NCBI GenBank assembly: GCA_014058105.1
Contig: JACGCM010000018.1
Span: 434,001-498,000 of the forward strand
Direction: 5' to 3'
Source of the DNA: Kingdonia uniflora
Taxonomy: Eukaryota; Streptophyta; Magnoliopsida; Ranunculales; Circaeasteraceae
Length of the DNA stretch: 64,000 nucleotides
Position numbers and translations under genes: made by a program. Below the pieces are notes generated by a model. That model saw only the letters and a program-made list of their open reading frames with translations, searched no databases and was not told the origin of the DNA. This document shows, piece by piece, positions 18,924-30,089 of the stretch (within the stretch, counting starts at the first letter, position 1; each line of letters begins with the position of its first letter).

Positions 18924-21145
18924 TAAGTGTTCCAAAAAAGAACTCGGTTGATGGATATGGGTTCGACTGGGAGGTTTCTGAATACTACTGAGAGTGTTAA
19001 TCAAAGACCTAGCTTGTGGTATAATGGAAAAGGGTATGGTCCCTTTAAAAAAAAACAGCCTCGTTGCAAGCTTGCCATATGCAAGCTGCAATAGAAAAGA
19101 AGAAAGAAAGGAGTGGCAATCCCTCTTTATGGTTGGTTGTATGGTTTAAAAGATTTCGCACCACCGTGAAAAAATTAAAATCTACTACAGTTGTATGTAT
19201 AGTGAAAAGTGAATCAAACCATAGTCTAGAGGCCCATGAGCATTGGAAAAGTGCATGGCAAATGGATTCAGTGGAGTATGAGCACAAGGGGTAGGTAGTG
19301 TCAAGAATAAGATGGTTATGGTATAAACGTTATCTCAATGGCAATAGTCCTGTAATTAAGAATTTCCAGACAAACATTTGGAGACTAAATGGGAGCCTAA
19401 GTTGCAAAATAAGTTTATTCCAGGATTGTGGGATGACAAAGTTTCCATGATGAGGTGTATGCATTTGGGAGAGGACTCTGTAGACAGATTTACTGTGAAT
19501 TTGCCATTTAGCTCAGGCATCCATTTGATGGCATATTTTTGTAGGTTTGGAGATAGGGGGATTTGAAGAATAGCCTGAGCTTGCGCCTCAGTGAACATGG
19601 TGGGGATAAGTTATGTATCTGGCGTTTAGGACGATTTAGAACCAGGTTTGACACTGTGTTAATCATAGGGTAGTCATTTCTCCATGCCCCAGTAGAGGAC
19701 AACTTACCCCATGCAAAGCAGGAATCTAGTTATCCTTCCAAACATTGATCTCAGTACCCATCCCTATAGACCATCCCAAGAAAGGTGTAATCAAATCTCT
19801 AGCAGTCAAGACATCTCGCCAGAATCGAGAGTCCAAGGAATGTTTGGTGCAATGTAGGAAAGATGAGTGAGGGAAATATTTTGCATTAAAAAATGTAGAA
19901 ATGAAGGCATCTAGTTCATGAAGAAACTTCCAGATGTATTTTCCTAACAGAGCAACATTTTGATAGTAGTTATTACGAATGCTTAAGCCTGAAGAAATTC
20001 TTGGGGCAACAATATGATCCCAGGTAGTGAAATGTGCTTTTGTATGGCCAAGTTTGTTATATCCCCACCAAAAGTCCCTATTCAGGTTATTCAGTTTGTG
20101 GAGAAGTTGTCTGGGAAGTAAAGCACTAGACATTTGGTATATAGAAATTGCAGAGGAGACACTTTTGATTTAAAGTTCTAACAATGTTTGCCCGTCTCCG
20201 TGGGACATTTGGGCTAATAAAAGTGTCAGATTTTTGGTAGTTAACTTCCTGACCAGAAAGTCTAGTATAAAATTCAAGGATATCTTTAATCTTCCCACTT
20301 CATGTAAAGTAGCTCAAAAGAAGAGGAAAGAGTCATCTGCAAAAAACATATGGGAGATAGGTGGCACCCTTTACCAAACTTTGATACCATGCACCTCCTT
20401 TGTTTTTTCATCTTGGATCATCAATCTTGAAAGAAAGGATCTCTTTGCAGAGGATGAAAAGGTAAGGGGAAATGGGGCCTCCTTGTCTCAAACCCCTAGC
20501 AGGATGAAAATGTCTAAAAGTTGTACCATTTAACTTGATAGAATAAGAGGGGCTCTTGACAAGGTTCATGAGGGAATTGAGGAAATGTCTTTGAAGACCA
20601 AAGCCTCTGAGCACCGCATACAGAAAATCCCACTCCAATCTAGCATATGCCTTACTCATGTCTAGTTTAAAAGCCATACATCCTTGAATACTCTTTTTCT
20701 TTATTTTGAGTGCATGTAAGGTCTATTGAACAATGTCCACATTGTCTTTGTATAAATCTCCCTATAATGAAGGCATTATAATAAGGCCATATCAGGTGAT
20801 TCAAGAAAGACTTTATTCGGTTGGCCAAATTTTTTGAAAAAATCCTAATGCCAACATTGTAGAGAGCGATAGGTCTAAAGTCTGAAGGAGCAAAGCCATC
20901 TAATGTGTGTAAATAACCTGTAGATATTTTTCCAAAGAAGCCAGAGCCCATTTCTAGTGCCTTGGGCAGGAAGGATGTGGAAATTTCAAACCTACTTGGT
21001 CCACTTTGATTTTACTTTTGTCAAGATCAAGCTTAGTTTTGATGACAAAGAGAACATCAGGATGTTCTATGTGAATATGGAATTTGAGCTGTAAAATTAT
21101 TGTGCATTTCCCAGTATCACGGCAATTCCAGCTTGTGATCTCCAT
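18924..21145 (-). pseudogene. LINE ORF2: endonuclease/RT/zinc domain, decayed
   Basis: Starts with MEITSWNCRDTGKCTIILQL at 21145, the first strand of the APE-type endonuclease (WNCRG motif, with D in place of G). After about 60 codons an internal deletion of much of the endonuclease leads straight into reverse transcriptase. FAPSDFRPIALYNVGIRIFS, LDMSKAYARLEWDFL and ARGLRQGGPISPYLFILC are RT blocks. The FADD-box region is in a broken frame. Further left come LNNLNRDFWWGYNKLGHTKA, then a CSYSTESICHALFQCSWASR zinc-binding segment (zf-RVT) and CIWQACNE. The product would nick DNA and copy LINE RNA in the nucleus. Many stops and frameshifts make it inactive. Confidence 0.85.
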
Positions 21146-21384
21146 TGTTCTTGTGGGGGACTAAGGCCCCCCGCCACTGCCTATGTGTAAAAGAAGGATT
21201 CCAACAAAGGACGTTGCATGTCATGAGAAATTAAAAGCCTAATCGGGGAAGAATAACATATTTGCTGAAAACTTCAAAACCTCAGTGGAGTTGTCTTTGA
21301 ACAACCATAATAGGACCACTGTTTAGATCTATTCCTAACCCTAGTATTATGAGAAAGAACAGAAGGTGGTGGCCAGAACATCCA

Positions 21385-22262
21385 CTAGAAAAAAAAAATA
21401 AAAAAAATTAGGGTTACCTTGGCATAGTAGAGTTGGTCTCCTTCAAGGTCCCTTGGATTAGTCCTCACCAACTTGCCATCACTCCCTCGTGCTTGTTTAC
21501 TAACTGCATCCTGTCTCTTTGATTTTTGGCAATTGGATTGGGTGGATTTCATGGTTTTGCCTTTGTTCTTGGTCGGTTTATTCTTTCTAGGGCCTGATTC
21601 TGTTGTTATGGACAGAGTTTGGTGCTTTCCTTTGCCTGGGTTACCCACACGGCTCTTAATCTTAGCAATGATCTCATAGAAGGGGTTTCTGAGTCCAGCA
21701 CGAAGAGGATAAACCACTCCCACCTTATTGATGGCCCATTCTAGTGGTGGGTTGGTGTTCCCGTCCAACCCAATATGTGTTAGAAGGATTTCCAGTGGTG
21801 TTTCCATCTCTTTGAAGATGAGACTAAAGGCAGTAGGCGTCGTAGGTTCTGGTTCACTATCAGATGATATAGACGACCCAAGCACCATTGTTTCCTTGCC
21901 TTTTCTGTCACGATCAATGGACCATTTGCCCATTTCAGTCTGGTTTTTGTTCTCTGGAGTAGTGTTCGTGGAGGTCGACTCTGTGATTTGAGTTGAGCCT
22001 TAGGATTGAACTGATGAATGTGCGTCCAGTGAAATGGGCTACTTTGAACGCTCTGGTCAAATTTGTCTGGGTGGGCTCGGGGTGTAGTTAAGTGTTGGCC
22101 AACAAAATGAAAATAAAAACATTTGTACGTGTAAACTAGTAAGTGCAACTGCGAGATATACTTCAGCCATATTGCAACCCATGTTCTCCTGATGTGTTTT
22201 AGCTGGGTGCGTATCCCAATGCATAGTTTGGACAGGTGATTGGTTCCCTTTTGGACCTCGTA
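21385..22262 (-). pseudogene. LINE ORF1, C-terminal part
   Basis: An open stretch at 21385-21933 begins MGKWSIDRDRKGKETMVLGS and ends in a Lys-rich NKPTKNKGKTMKSTQSN tail, the disordered basic C-terminus usual for plant L1 ORF1. Before it, 21780-22262 is open in another frame (TWVAIWLKYISQLHLLVYTY). The reading is interrupted at 22262 by Harbinger-2 and continues from 39140. Confidence 0.6.
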
Positions 22263-22429
22263 TAAGAGCATCTCCAGCAGGGTGAGGGTTTGGGTTGGGT
22301 TTGTCAACTCAAACCCAAATCCAAACTATTTGCCTCCCAGCAGCTCTAAAATGAGTTTGAGTTCGCCAGCTGGCATTGTCAGAACTCAACCGAGTTTGAG
22401 GAGCTCAAACTCAAAAAAAGATGAGTTTG

Positions 22430-22465
22430 GCGGTGTTTCTTTTACTGCGCGGTGTTCCTTTTACC
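22430..22465. repeat. Harbinger-2 left subterminal boxes
   Basis: Two direct copies of GCGGTGTTCCTTTTACCGC (22430-22448 and 22448-22465) with some changes. Matching boxes occur at 29115-29176 and 38964-38982. Confidence 0.8.
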
Positions 22466-22546
22466 ATCCGGATCATATTGAATTATTTTTCCTGAGCACT
22501 CCCTAGCTACCTCGTCTCTCCCAAACCTAATTGCAGAGCATAGAGG

Positions 22547-23119
22547 TAATCCACAATACGATTGAGAAGAAGGTTTTAGTTAGTAGAGAAATATGAAGAA
22601 CACCAAAATTGGGCAAAATAAAGTTTAATTGCTTAAAAGAAACGAAGTAGATTACAATGAATCACTCCCAAAACCCTAGGCTTCTCTCAGAACTCTCTCT
22701 CTAGATCTAACATAAAAAAATATACCCTAGAAAATAACCTAAGTCCCATTTATATACTAGGGAACTAAAATTACTAAAAGAACGTATCTCGAGGCAAAAT
22801 ACTCCTCAAAAATACAATCACCGCCTAAAGGAAAAATCCTGAATCGCGCCTCTGTTCGAACAAAATAAGTTTTTGTTCGAATAAAATAAAATGTATTGGA
22901 ATAGAATAAAATTCTATTCGAATAAAACACCTCAGGCAGAAATACAAGAAATCTATTCGAATCGAAATAAATCTATTCGAATGAATACCTCAGGCTGAAA
23001 TCTATTCGAATAGAATATAATCTATTCGAATAGAATACCTCATAAAAGTATAAAAACTTGAGAACTTCATGTCTTCTTCATATCCAGGCTTCATGTCTTC
23101 TTCAGATCCTCCTGGATCA
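22547..23119 (-). repeat. 3' LTR of the Gypsy element (573 bp)
   Basis: In element orientation it begins TGATCCAGGAGGATC and ends ..GTGGATTA. It contains about ten TTCGAA-centred words (ATCTATTCGAATA and variants, 22855-23035). Confidence 0.9.
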
Positions 23120-23226
23120 TGGCTCCCCTCTTTAGGAGCCTTGAGCTCCTACTTAAGCTAGAACTGGAGATGTGGGAATGCGGCACTGCTCATTACCCTA
23201 CTGTACCACTTCGACGTACGAGGTAG

Positions 23227-24060
23227 CTAACCCTTCTTCCCAACTTGAAATGAATTAAAATGAATACATGCCTTGCCTGGCAACAACTTTCGGCAAAACA
23301 CACTATGCCCTTTAGGATCAACATATCCTGCAACATATCCTGACTTAACAAAAGGCTGTATCTGCATAGAAACCAACATAGCGGAAGTAGTTGGTAATGG
23401 GGGACGAGATAACCTATCAGCCAATTTGTTGTCCACTCCCTTCTTATACTGTATAATCAAGGGAAATTGTTGAAGATACGACAACCCCTTCATCTGGCGA
23501 GCTTACTGTATTTTGGACTGTGTAGCTAAAAACTGGGACGATTTGTGATCAGTATGTACCACAACCTCCTCTTGCAACTTCCCCAATTCAGTTTGTTGCT
23601 TATAAAACGTTGTTATTGGAGACAATACTCTAACCGACGTACCCTCCTGAACCGGTCGCACCAATAACACAAACTTGCCGCTCGCATTAACCAGCCGCTT
23701 CACCTGAGTCGCCGTGACCAAATTTAACATAGTAACATGCTCCTTACAAGCATTGATATAGAACTCCTTTCCCTCCTTCACAAGACGATACTTGCGAACT
23801 CTACAATAATGAATCACATCTCGATCCCAAAGATAAGGGCTACCCAAGATTACCTGATACGCATCCAAAGGAACCACCTCACACGTCACCTCGTCAATAA
23901 ACTTCTCAGAAATTGCAAACTTGAATGTACACTGCTTCATGACCATCACCTCCGCATCTTTCTAAAACCACCCCAAATCATACGGCTTAGTATGAGTTGT
24001 AGTCGTCAAACCCGTCTTCTTCAACAACGTCTCAGAAATTAAATTTTTTTTACTACCCGG
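23227..24060 (-). pseudogene. Gypsy pol remnant: protease joined to RNase H end
   Basis: Reading leftward: SLVKAIMDPGSKKNLISETL (aspartic protease; DPGS occurs in place of the commoner D[ST]G and may be lineage-typical). VVPLDAYQVILGSPYLWDRD, the usual protease C-terminal block, follows. After a linker the frame goes straight to VVVHTDHKSSQFLATQSKIQ and MKGLSYLQQFPLIIQYKKGV with DNKLADRLSRPP, the last third of Gypsy RNase H. The whole RT is missing, as is integrase. In-frame stops occur at VK*SLV and just before ARQMKG. It would be non-functional and could move only if supplied in trans. Confidence 0.85.
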
Positions 24061-24215
24061 ATCCATTATGGCCTTGACCAAACTCTACTTTACCTGAATA
24101 CTGACATGAAAAAGGTCTTCCCGACTATCTTCCTCGGCAGCCAAAGTCCGTTAAAACATAAGTGTAAGCTTAGGATTCGGTTTATCTAATCCTGGAAGGT
24201 CAATAACCTCAGCGG

Positions 24216-25310
24216 CTAGTACATATTTCTCTTTATTGCGCTTCTCTTCCTTCGGACTATACTCCGGGTGAAGTTTCCAACAATAATTAGAAAGAGCCCA
24301 CTCGCCTTACAATAATTACAATGAAATTCCTTGGACGAAGACCTCTCTCCTTTGACCTCTCCCTTATGCTCGTATTTCCAACTAGACTTGTACCCCGACT
24401 TGATCTTGTCGTCTTCTTTGTCACTTTTCAAATACTTACCTTCAATGGAAATTGCCTTCACGGTAGCGTCTTCGATATTGGCCACGGTAAAGAGCTTCAA
24501 CTCTCTCCTAATGGACTCCGACAAACCCCCCGTGTACTTCATGAACAGCGTATACTCATCCACATCAATGTCCAAAGCTAAAGCTTAGTTATGGAACGCC
24601 GTAGTGTACTCCTATATGGATTGCTCAAACTTTTGGTACAAATTGTACCATTTATACCATCTCTCTTGCTCATACCCAATTGGATAAAACTATTTTCGCA
24701 CTAAAACCTTAAATTCTTTCCAACCCAAATCTCCTACACCGTGGTGTTTCTGATAAGATTTTCACCACGTGAGTGCATAACTTGTGAATTTCAAGGTAGC
24801 AAAACAAATTTGCTGAGCATTAGAGTATTTGTAAACCAAAAATTAGGCTTCTAACCTATCTAACCAATTATCCAACTTCCCGGTATCGATCGAACCGTCG
24901 AATACCAGAATTTCAATCTTAAAACCAATACAAAGATTACGCAGAAGATTCGTGGACTTACCAAGAACCGATCGCTCTACTTCGGATTTGGAAGTACTAG
25001 AATCATCAAAAACTAGAACGTCTTCGTCACCATCCACCTCCATAACCCCTTTCATCTTCGAACGGCCTCGTCGTTTCACCAAAGTGATAGCCTTAGCGAG
25101 GTTCGTGAGGCGCAACTGCTCCACTAACTCCCCTACCGTAGAAGTTAGAGCAAAAACTGTTGTTTCAAAAATCGTAAGTCTCTCGTTGGGATCGCCCATC
25201 ACCAAATCGTCCTTCTTCTTTGAATTAGGTTTGCGATGGATCTTCAACGGACTCACTAGCTTCTCCTTCGTTTGCTTGAGACGGTCGCGTGTAGAGACCA
25301 TAAGCCACAA
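24216..25310 (-). pseudogene. Gypsy gag (capsid/nucleocapsid), decayed
   Basis: The gag start region is MWLMVSTRDRLKQTKEKLVS, with a Lys/Arg-rich linker and an acidic KMKGVMEVDGDEDVLVFDD stretch. Then LTWWKSYQKHHGVGDLGWKE and FYPIGYEQERWYKWYNLYQ form the retrotransposon gag core. DEYTLFMKYTGGLSESIRRE follows and EFHCNYCKASG begins the zinc knuckle. Stops lie after RLEA (24843) and at RK*FYP and HN*ALAL. It would package element RNA in cytoplasmic particles. Confidence 0.85.
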
Positions 25311-25350
25311 TCAACCCCTCGAGAATCAAAACTGGAAAACTAATACCACT

Positions 25351-25922
25351 TAATCCACAATACGATTGAGAAGAAACTTTTAGTTAGTAGAGAAACACGA
25401 AGAACACCAAAATTGGGCAAAATAAAGCTTAATTGCTTAAAAGAAACGAAGTAGATTACAATGAATTACTCCCAAAACCCTAGGCTTCTCTCAGAACTCT
25501 CTCTTGATCTAACATAAAAAAATATACCCTAGAAAATAACCTAAGCCACCTTTATATACTAGGGAACTTAAAATACTAAAAGAATGCATCTCGAGGCAAA
25601 ACACTCCTCAAAAATACAATCACTGCCTAAAAGAAAAAGGCTGAATCGCGCCTCTGTTCGAACAGAATAAGTTTATGTTCGAATAAAATAAAATGTATTG
25701 GAATAAAATAAAATTATATTCGAATAAAACACCTCAGGCAGAAGTGCAAGAAATCTATTCGAATATAAATAAATCTATTCGAATAAAATACCTCAGGCTG
25801 AAATCTATTCGAATAAAATAAAATCTATTCTAATAGAATACCTCAAAAAAGTATAGAAACTTGAGAACTTTATGTCTTCTTCATATCTAAGCTTCATGTC
25901 TTCTTCAGATCCTCCTGGATCA
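25351..25922 (-). repeat. 5' LTR of the Gypsy element (572 bp)
   Basis: Near-identical to 22547-23119, with scattered substitutions that show age. It carries the same TTCGAA-rich block (25665-25835). Confidence 0.9.
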
Positions 25923-27400
25923 AGAGGAGAACTTTACGCTCTACCCAAATAGTGAACTCCGACACCAGCAGTAATAACTCTACACCGTCAACCCCATTCT
26001 CCCACAACCCACCTTCAGCACCATTCCCTCAACACCCATCATCACAATTCACTCCATACCTTTACCACAACCAATCTTAATTCCAATCACAGACCCACCT
26101 CAGTTTACCATGTCGCAAGGGGATCCCAGTTATGGACAATATCAAAATCTATTTACACTCACTCAACCGCAACCTCAGGCGCTTAATCTCGTACTATCAA
26201 CCATATCCGCTCACTCAACCTCATGGTTTTCAACCTCCAAATTACTTTGAGAACTACCTATTCTATGGTGAATCTATTCAGTGCAGTCAAAGTGACGCAA
26301 ATGCATCAATACCTGTCGAAGCGATTGCGCCCTAGAAAGAAAAAGGAAAAGGAAGAAATAAAAGAGCACCTGCAAAACAAAGGCAAAACGTGCAAGTGCC
26401 AGAAAATGTTGAGTTTTTGGATGAGATGGGTGATGCTGGACTGTATTGGACAGAAACAAACTTTACGTGTCTCGCAAGGGCGTGGGTAACAGCTTCTGTC
26501 CAGACAGTGGGCCGCTCAAAGGTTTCACTTTCTATCAAAAGGTCAATATTGCCTTTAACAGAAACCTCGAGTGCCCCATACAATGATCAAGTGGGTCGAC
26601 CAAAGCTTAGTGGTATACCCTTAATGTACAATGTGTGGCGTGCAAGGGGATAGTTGCTCAAAAACAATTTAGGAACGATAACGGGAAAACTAAAGAAGAT
26701 TGGGTACGTTCTAATTTCCTTTAACTCAATTTTATTTATTTCTCTTGGATATACATGTTATTTATTTGTATTTGGTAATTTTACGAATTATAGGAAAACG
26801 ATGCACACAAGATCTATCAAGGCTTAAATGGCGGTAATGATTTCAAATACCGTGAAACATATAAGATTTTGGCACGAGAACCGCGATGGGCCAACCTAAG
26901 GGATGTTGGGTTAAACCATGCGGGAAATGTACCAAGAAATATTGTCAAGAGAACATTGGACAATTCTTCTCTGAGGAACTCTGTCCGATCAAACAATCTA
27001 TCGGAGGACCTCGACAGCCTACCTACACCTCAATCCGTAGGCCAAAATTCAGAATTAGATGGTTCGCTGTATGAGGGTGGAAGCAGACCCATCGGCTAAC
27101 AATTCTTTAGAAAGAACCTTGCAACACAAAAGACCTTGGATCGTGTTATTGCATTTTGTAGTGGTATCCAAACAATGCTGGATGAACTACGGTTGGAGAA
27201 GAGACAAGCAAAAGAATAAAAGTGGAAGCAAATCAACAATGGCAAGCCAAAATAGATTTCGAACAAGCAAGGGAAGATCGCACAATCATAGAGAAAGACC
27301 TGAGTAATTTTACTGGACATCAATTACAATACTATCTGCAAAGGCAAGCTGAGGTCATGAAACGTTTGGCCAAGAAGGGCGGACCAGGTACTTGAAGTGG
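25923..27400 (+). pseudogene. Myb/SANT-like gene of Harbinger-2
   Basis: Plus-strand fragments: a Pro/Ser/Gln-rich leader (NPPSAPFPQHPSSQFTPYLY), then VEFLDEMGDAGLYWTETNFT and CLARAWVTASVQTVGR, the start of the SANT-like trihelix. TKEDW, then NDAHKIYQGLNGGNDFKYRE and YKILAREPRWANLRDVGL form the NAM-associated core, and the C-terminus reads FTGHQLQYYLQRQAEVMKRL with AKKGGPGT and a stop. An intron-like gap (26704-26795) separates two parts. The order is that of the DNA-binding partner protein of PIF transposases. Frameshifts near 26340, 26520 and 27110 disrupt it. The Gypsy element sits in its leader. Confidence 0.8.
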
Positions 27401-27660
27401 TGATAAAATGTAATTTAACTTTACTGTATATAGATGTTTTATTTATAAGAATGTAGTTTACCTTCTAATAATGTAATCACTTGAATAATGTACTTTGCTA
27501 TTGAAGAATATAATCTTGCTTTTGAAATGTTTATTTCCGAGAATATTGCGTTAAAACAAATACATGATTAATGTAATATCAAAAACTTGTTTAATAAACT
27601 TGTATGACAAGAAACATTAAATTACATCAAGAACACTTAGATAATATAAGAAATGGAGTA

Positions 27661-28990
27661 CTAGATTTGAAGATTTCCCTTCATGGCCCACAAATGCTCT
27701 ATTAGATCATCTTTTAGATCAAAGTACAGTTCTCGACTTCGAATGCGGTTCATTTTAGATATAAAAGATTCTATTGTTCCGCGTTCACGTATAATATTGA
27801 ACCGTCCGCCTTCTATAGTTATGGGATCAGCCAGATTGTAGTCTAAGTATGATGAAAATGTACCTCGTTCCTCTTCGACGATCATATTGTGCATTATCAC
27901 GCACCCCTTCATGACATTGCTCAAGACCTCGGTTTTCACAATTTAGCCAGATTTTTTATAATATTGAACCGAGATTGTAAAATCCCAAACACCCGTTCTA
28001 TGTTTTTTTGGCAACTTTCTTGTTATTAAGCAAATAATTTTTGTTTCACTATAACTGGATTGCATATAGTTTGGACAAGTATTTCTCATTTGGGGTATAT
28101 GTCATCCGCTAGGTAATACCCTATATCATAAGTTTTTTTAGAAATTGTATAATTGTAAGGCAGGGTGATACCATCAGCCAGGTCGGTAAAATTATATGAT
28201 TGCTGCAAGACATTAATATTATTGTTAGACCCTGGTATACCAAAAAAATAATGCAAAATCCAAAGGTCGTGCGAAGCTACCGCTTCAAGAATCAGTGTCG
28301 CCTTGGGGTAATGACCAGTAAATTGACTGTGCCAAGCTATGGGATAATTTTTCCATATCCAATGCATGCAATCAAGGCTTCCTAACATGCCGGGAAATCC
28401 CCATGACTCTCCGATCACTTTTAACCTTTTGTCGTCGGCCGCGTTTGGTGCTCGAAGATATTTCTCGCCAAAAATTTGTATAACCATAACACAAAATCTT
28501 TTCATACATAACAAGGTTGTGCTTTCTCCTATTCGGATATACTCGTTAAAAAGATCTGTTGCAACACAGTAGCTTAAGAAACATAGTTCTGCGACTACCT
28601 TTTGGTATGGTGATAACCCCATAGTACCAGTGTTGTTGGGTTTTTGGACAAAGTAATGATTATGTGCAACGACTGCATTAAATATATATACGCATAAACA
28701 TGTCTCTACTCACACAAAAACGTCGCCAAAATTCTTATGACTCATATGTGCACTCCGGCTTGAAGTAGTCCTGTATAATACTGTAATGCCTCATCGGTGA
28801 TCTCGCTTCTTTTTCTTATCCTTATGGCCCATAACACTCCCGCTGTGACTTAAAGTTGCATCATGTACTACTAGGTTTGTTGCATTTTGGTGCAGAACAC
28901 AAATTGCCGCCACACAATCAAACATAAGATCGCCAGAGGAAGACGACGATACACGTGAAGGATCATCAATGGATGAATAGGATAATGAAG
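27661..28990 (-). pseudogene. PIF/Harbinger transposase of Harbinger-2
   Basis: The start region is MSSSLSYSSIDDPSRVSSSS, a Ser-rich N-terminus. MGLSPYQKVVAELCFLSYCV, then RIGESTTLLCMKRFCVMVIQ and FGEKYLRAPNAADDKRL follow. SWGFPGMLGSLDCMHWIWKN holds the first catalytic Asp, and FFGIPGSNNNINVLQQS the second. YDIGYYLADDIYPK is the conserved block before the Glu region (ERVFGILQSRFNIIKN near 27975). SNVMKGCVIMHNMIVEEERG ends it. All DDE positions are visible. Stops and frameshifts near 28090, 28000 and 28650-28790 inactivate it. It converges on the plus-strand Myb-like gene, leaving a short AT-rich spacer (27401-27660). Confidence 0.85.
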
Positions 28991-29114
28991 AAGACATTTG
29001 AGGTTGTGAAGTTCAGAGAAGAGTGTTGATGGTGAAGGAGAACAAGTTTCCAACAAAAGAGAGAAGTGTAAAAAAGGGAAGAAGAAGAACTGGGTGTTGA
29101 AAATCAGGTAATTC

Positions 29115-29176
29115 GCGGTAAAAAGAATACCGCGCGGTGTTCCTTTTACCGCACCGTAAAAGGAAAGGAACACCGC
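29115..29176. promoter_or_regulatory. Clustered Harbinger-2 boxes upstream of transposase
   Basis: Three adjacent boxes, two in one orientation and one inverted: GCGGTAAAAAGAATACCGC, GCGGTGTTCCTTTTACCGC and CCGTAAAAGGAAAGGAACAC with CGC. Together they form a large imperfect inverted repeat. They lie between the minus-strand transposase and the plus-strand second Myb-like remnant, and about 140-200 bp from the terminus-like end at 29312. Confidence 0.7.
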
Positions 29177-29299
29177 ACGGTGTTTTTTTCATCCCCAATT
29201 ACAATGATTTCTAATAACAACGACTATTTCCTCTTGTGGGTCCTTCACAACGGCTAGTTTTGGATCACAACGGCTACCTTTTGTTTTATATATATGTTG

Positions 29300-29315
29300 A
29301 CTGGAGATCCTCTAA
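29300..29315. repeat. Internal Harbinger terminus-like end
   Basis: ACTGGAGATCCTC followed by TAA reads, on the other strand, GAGGATCTCCAGT. This is one change from the left terminus GAGCATCTCCAGC of Harbinger-2 and has the expected TAA next to it. It could be the original right end of a smaller Harbinger inside the composite, or chance. Confidence 0.4.
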
Positions 29316-29369
29316 CAACACTCCTCTACTTGAACTCAATAATGCCAAGTATTTCCGCTCTAACACAAG

Positions 29370-29765
29370 ATTCTTCGATAGTATTTGGCTGGAATGAAGA
29401 CTGCGCCTTGGCTGCGTCCTGGCAGTATTTTGTTGATAATCCACCTCTTCGATAACTCAACTTCAATCAGTTATGGAATAAAGTTCATGTCCAATTCAGG
29501 ATGCACACAAAACTTCAATACCCTCCTGGAGATTTATATAATAGGTGGAATGTTATTAAGGCTTAATGTGATAAGTTTTATGAGATACGATGAGTATTGA
29601 TAGACGGGTTAGAGGTGTTCCACTAGAGTATATTCTCCGCGAAGCCAGAGATGAATGGTATGAGAAATATAACCAGTTGTTCCTGTTCGAGACTCGATAC
29701 GATATTTTTTACCGGAACTACGTCCTGCCTGATGAGTTTTTAGTAAATTACCAACTTTCCAACTA
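29370..29765 (+). pseudogene. Second Myb/SANT-like remnant in Harbinger-2
   Basis: Reading from about 29382: FGWNEDCALAASWQYFVDNP, then NQLWNKVHVQFRMHTKLQYP, then GDLYNRWNVIKA, with in-frame stops after PPLR and KA. This is the W.E.ED.AL..AW trihelix pattern of Harbinger partner proteins, but it is clearly different from the copy at 25923-27400. A later frame reads YILREARDEWYEKYNQLFLF, perhaps its C-terminal part. It starts next to the terminus-like end at 29312 and faces the PMD gene. Confidence 0.6.
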
Positions 29766-30089
29766 TTGACAGTATCTGCTCCCCCTTACTGAATGGTCTT
29801 GGTTTAATCCCTACATCAGTCGTGAACGATAAATTAAGTATAATTGTATTTGTTTTGAGTTTCATTTTGTTCGTAGAACTACTATTTTAAGAATTGTAAT
29901 TGCATTTCTATTTAAATTCAAGACTCAAAATAAATTGATTAATATTGATTTATATAAAGAAATGTGATATCAGGTCGTACAAGTACTTATATAGAGAAAC
30001 AAACCCAAACTTTAATAGAAATTATTCAACACTGATGTTTAATATAAAAGATTACGTCTACAAAAACATCAAAAACATCTATATCTACT
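29766..30089. other. AT-rich spacer between convergent genes
   Basis: Lies between the plus-strand Myb-like remnant and the end of the minus-strand PMD gene. No gene seen. Confidence 0.4.

Larger units (their letters stand above)
22547..25922 (-). mobile_element. Ty3/Gypsy LTR retrotransposon, internally deleted
   Basis: Two near-identical LTRs (22547-23119 and 25351-25922) are flanked by AGAGG at 22542-22546 and 25923-25927. The coding strand is minus. Next to the upstream LTR is AGTGGTATTAGTTTTCC, close to the tRNA-iMet primer-binding site TGGTATCAGAGC. Next to the other LTR is AAAGAGGGGAGCCA, a good polypurine tract. The interior encodes gag, zinc knuckle and protease, then jumps to the end of RNase H. 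Reverse transcriptase and integrase are absent. It lies within the 5' part of the Harbinger-2 Myb gene. Confidence 0.92.

Noticed and set aside
21473..21991. Plus-strand open frames opposite LINE ORF1
   Set aside because: Hydrophobic shadow frames; the minus strand has the expected basic ORF1 tail.
23227..23502. Complete RNase H and reverse transcriptase in the Gypsy element
   Set aside because: Only the terminal part of RNase H is present; no RT palm motif could be found between protease and this block.
24952..25353. Plus-strand 133-codon open frame
   Set aside because: It is the antisense shadow of the Gypsy gag frame, which has clear gag motifs.
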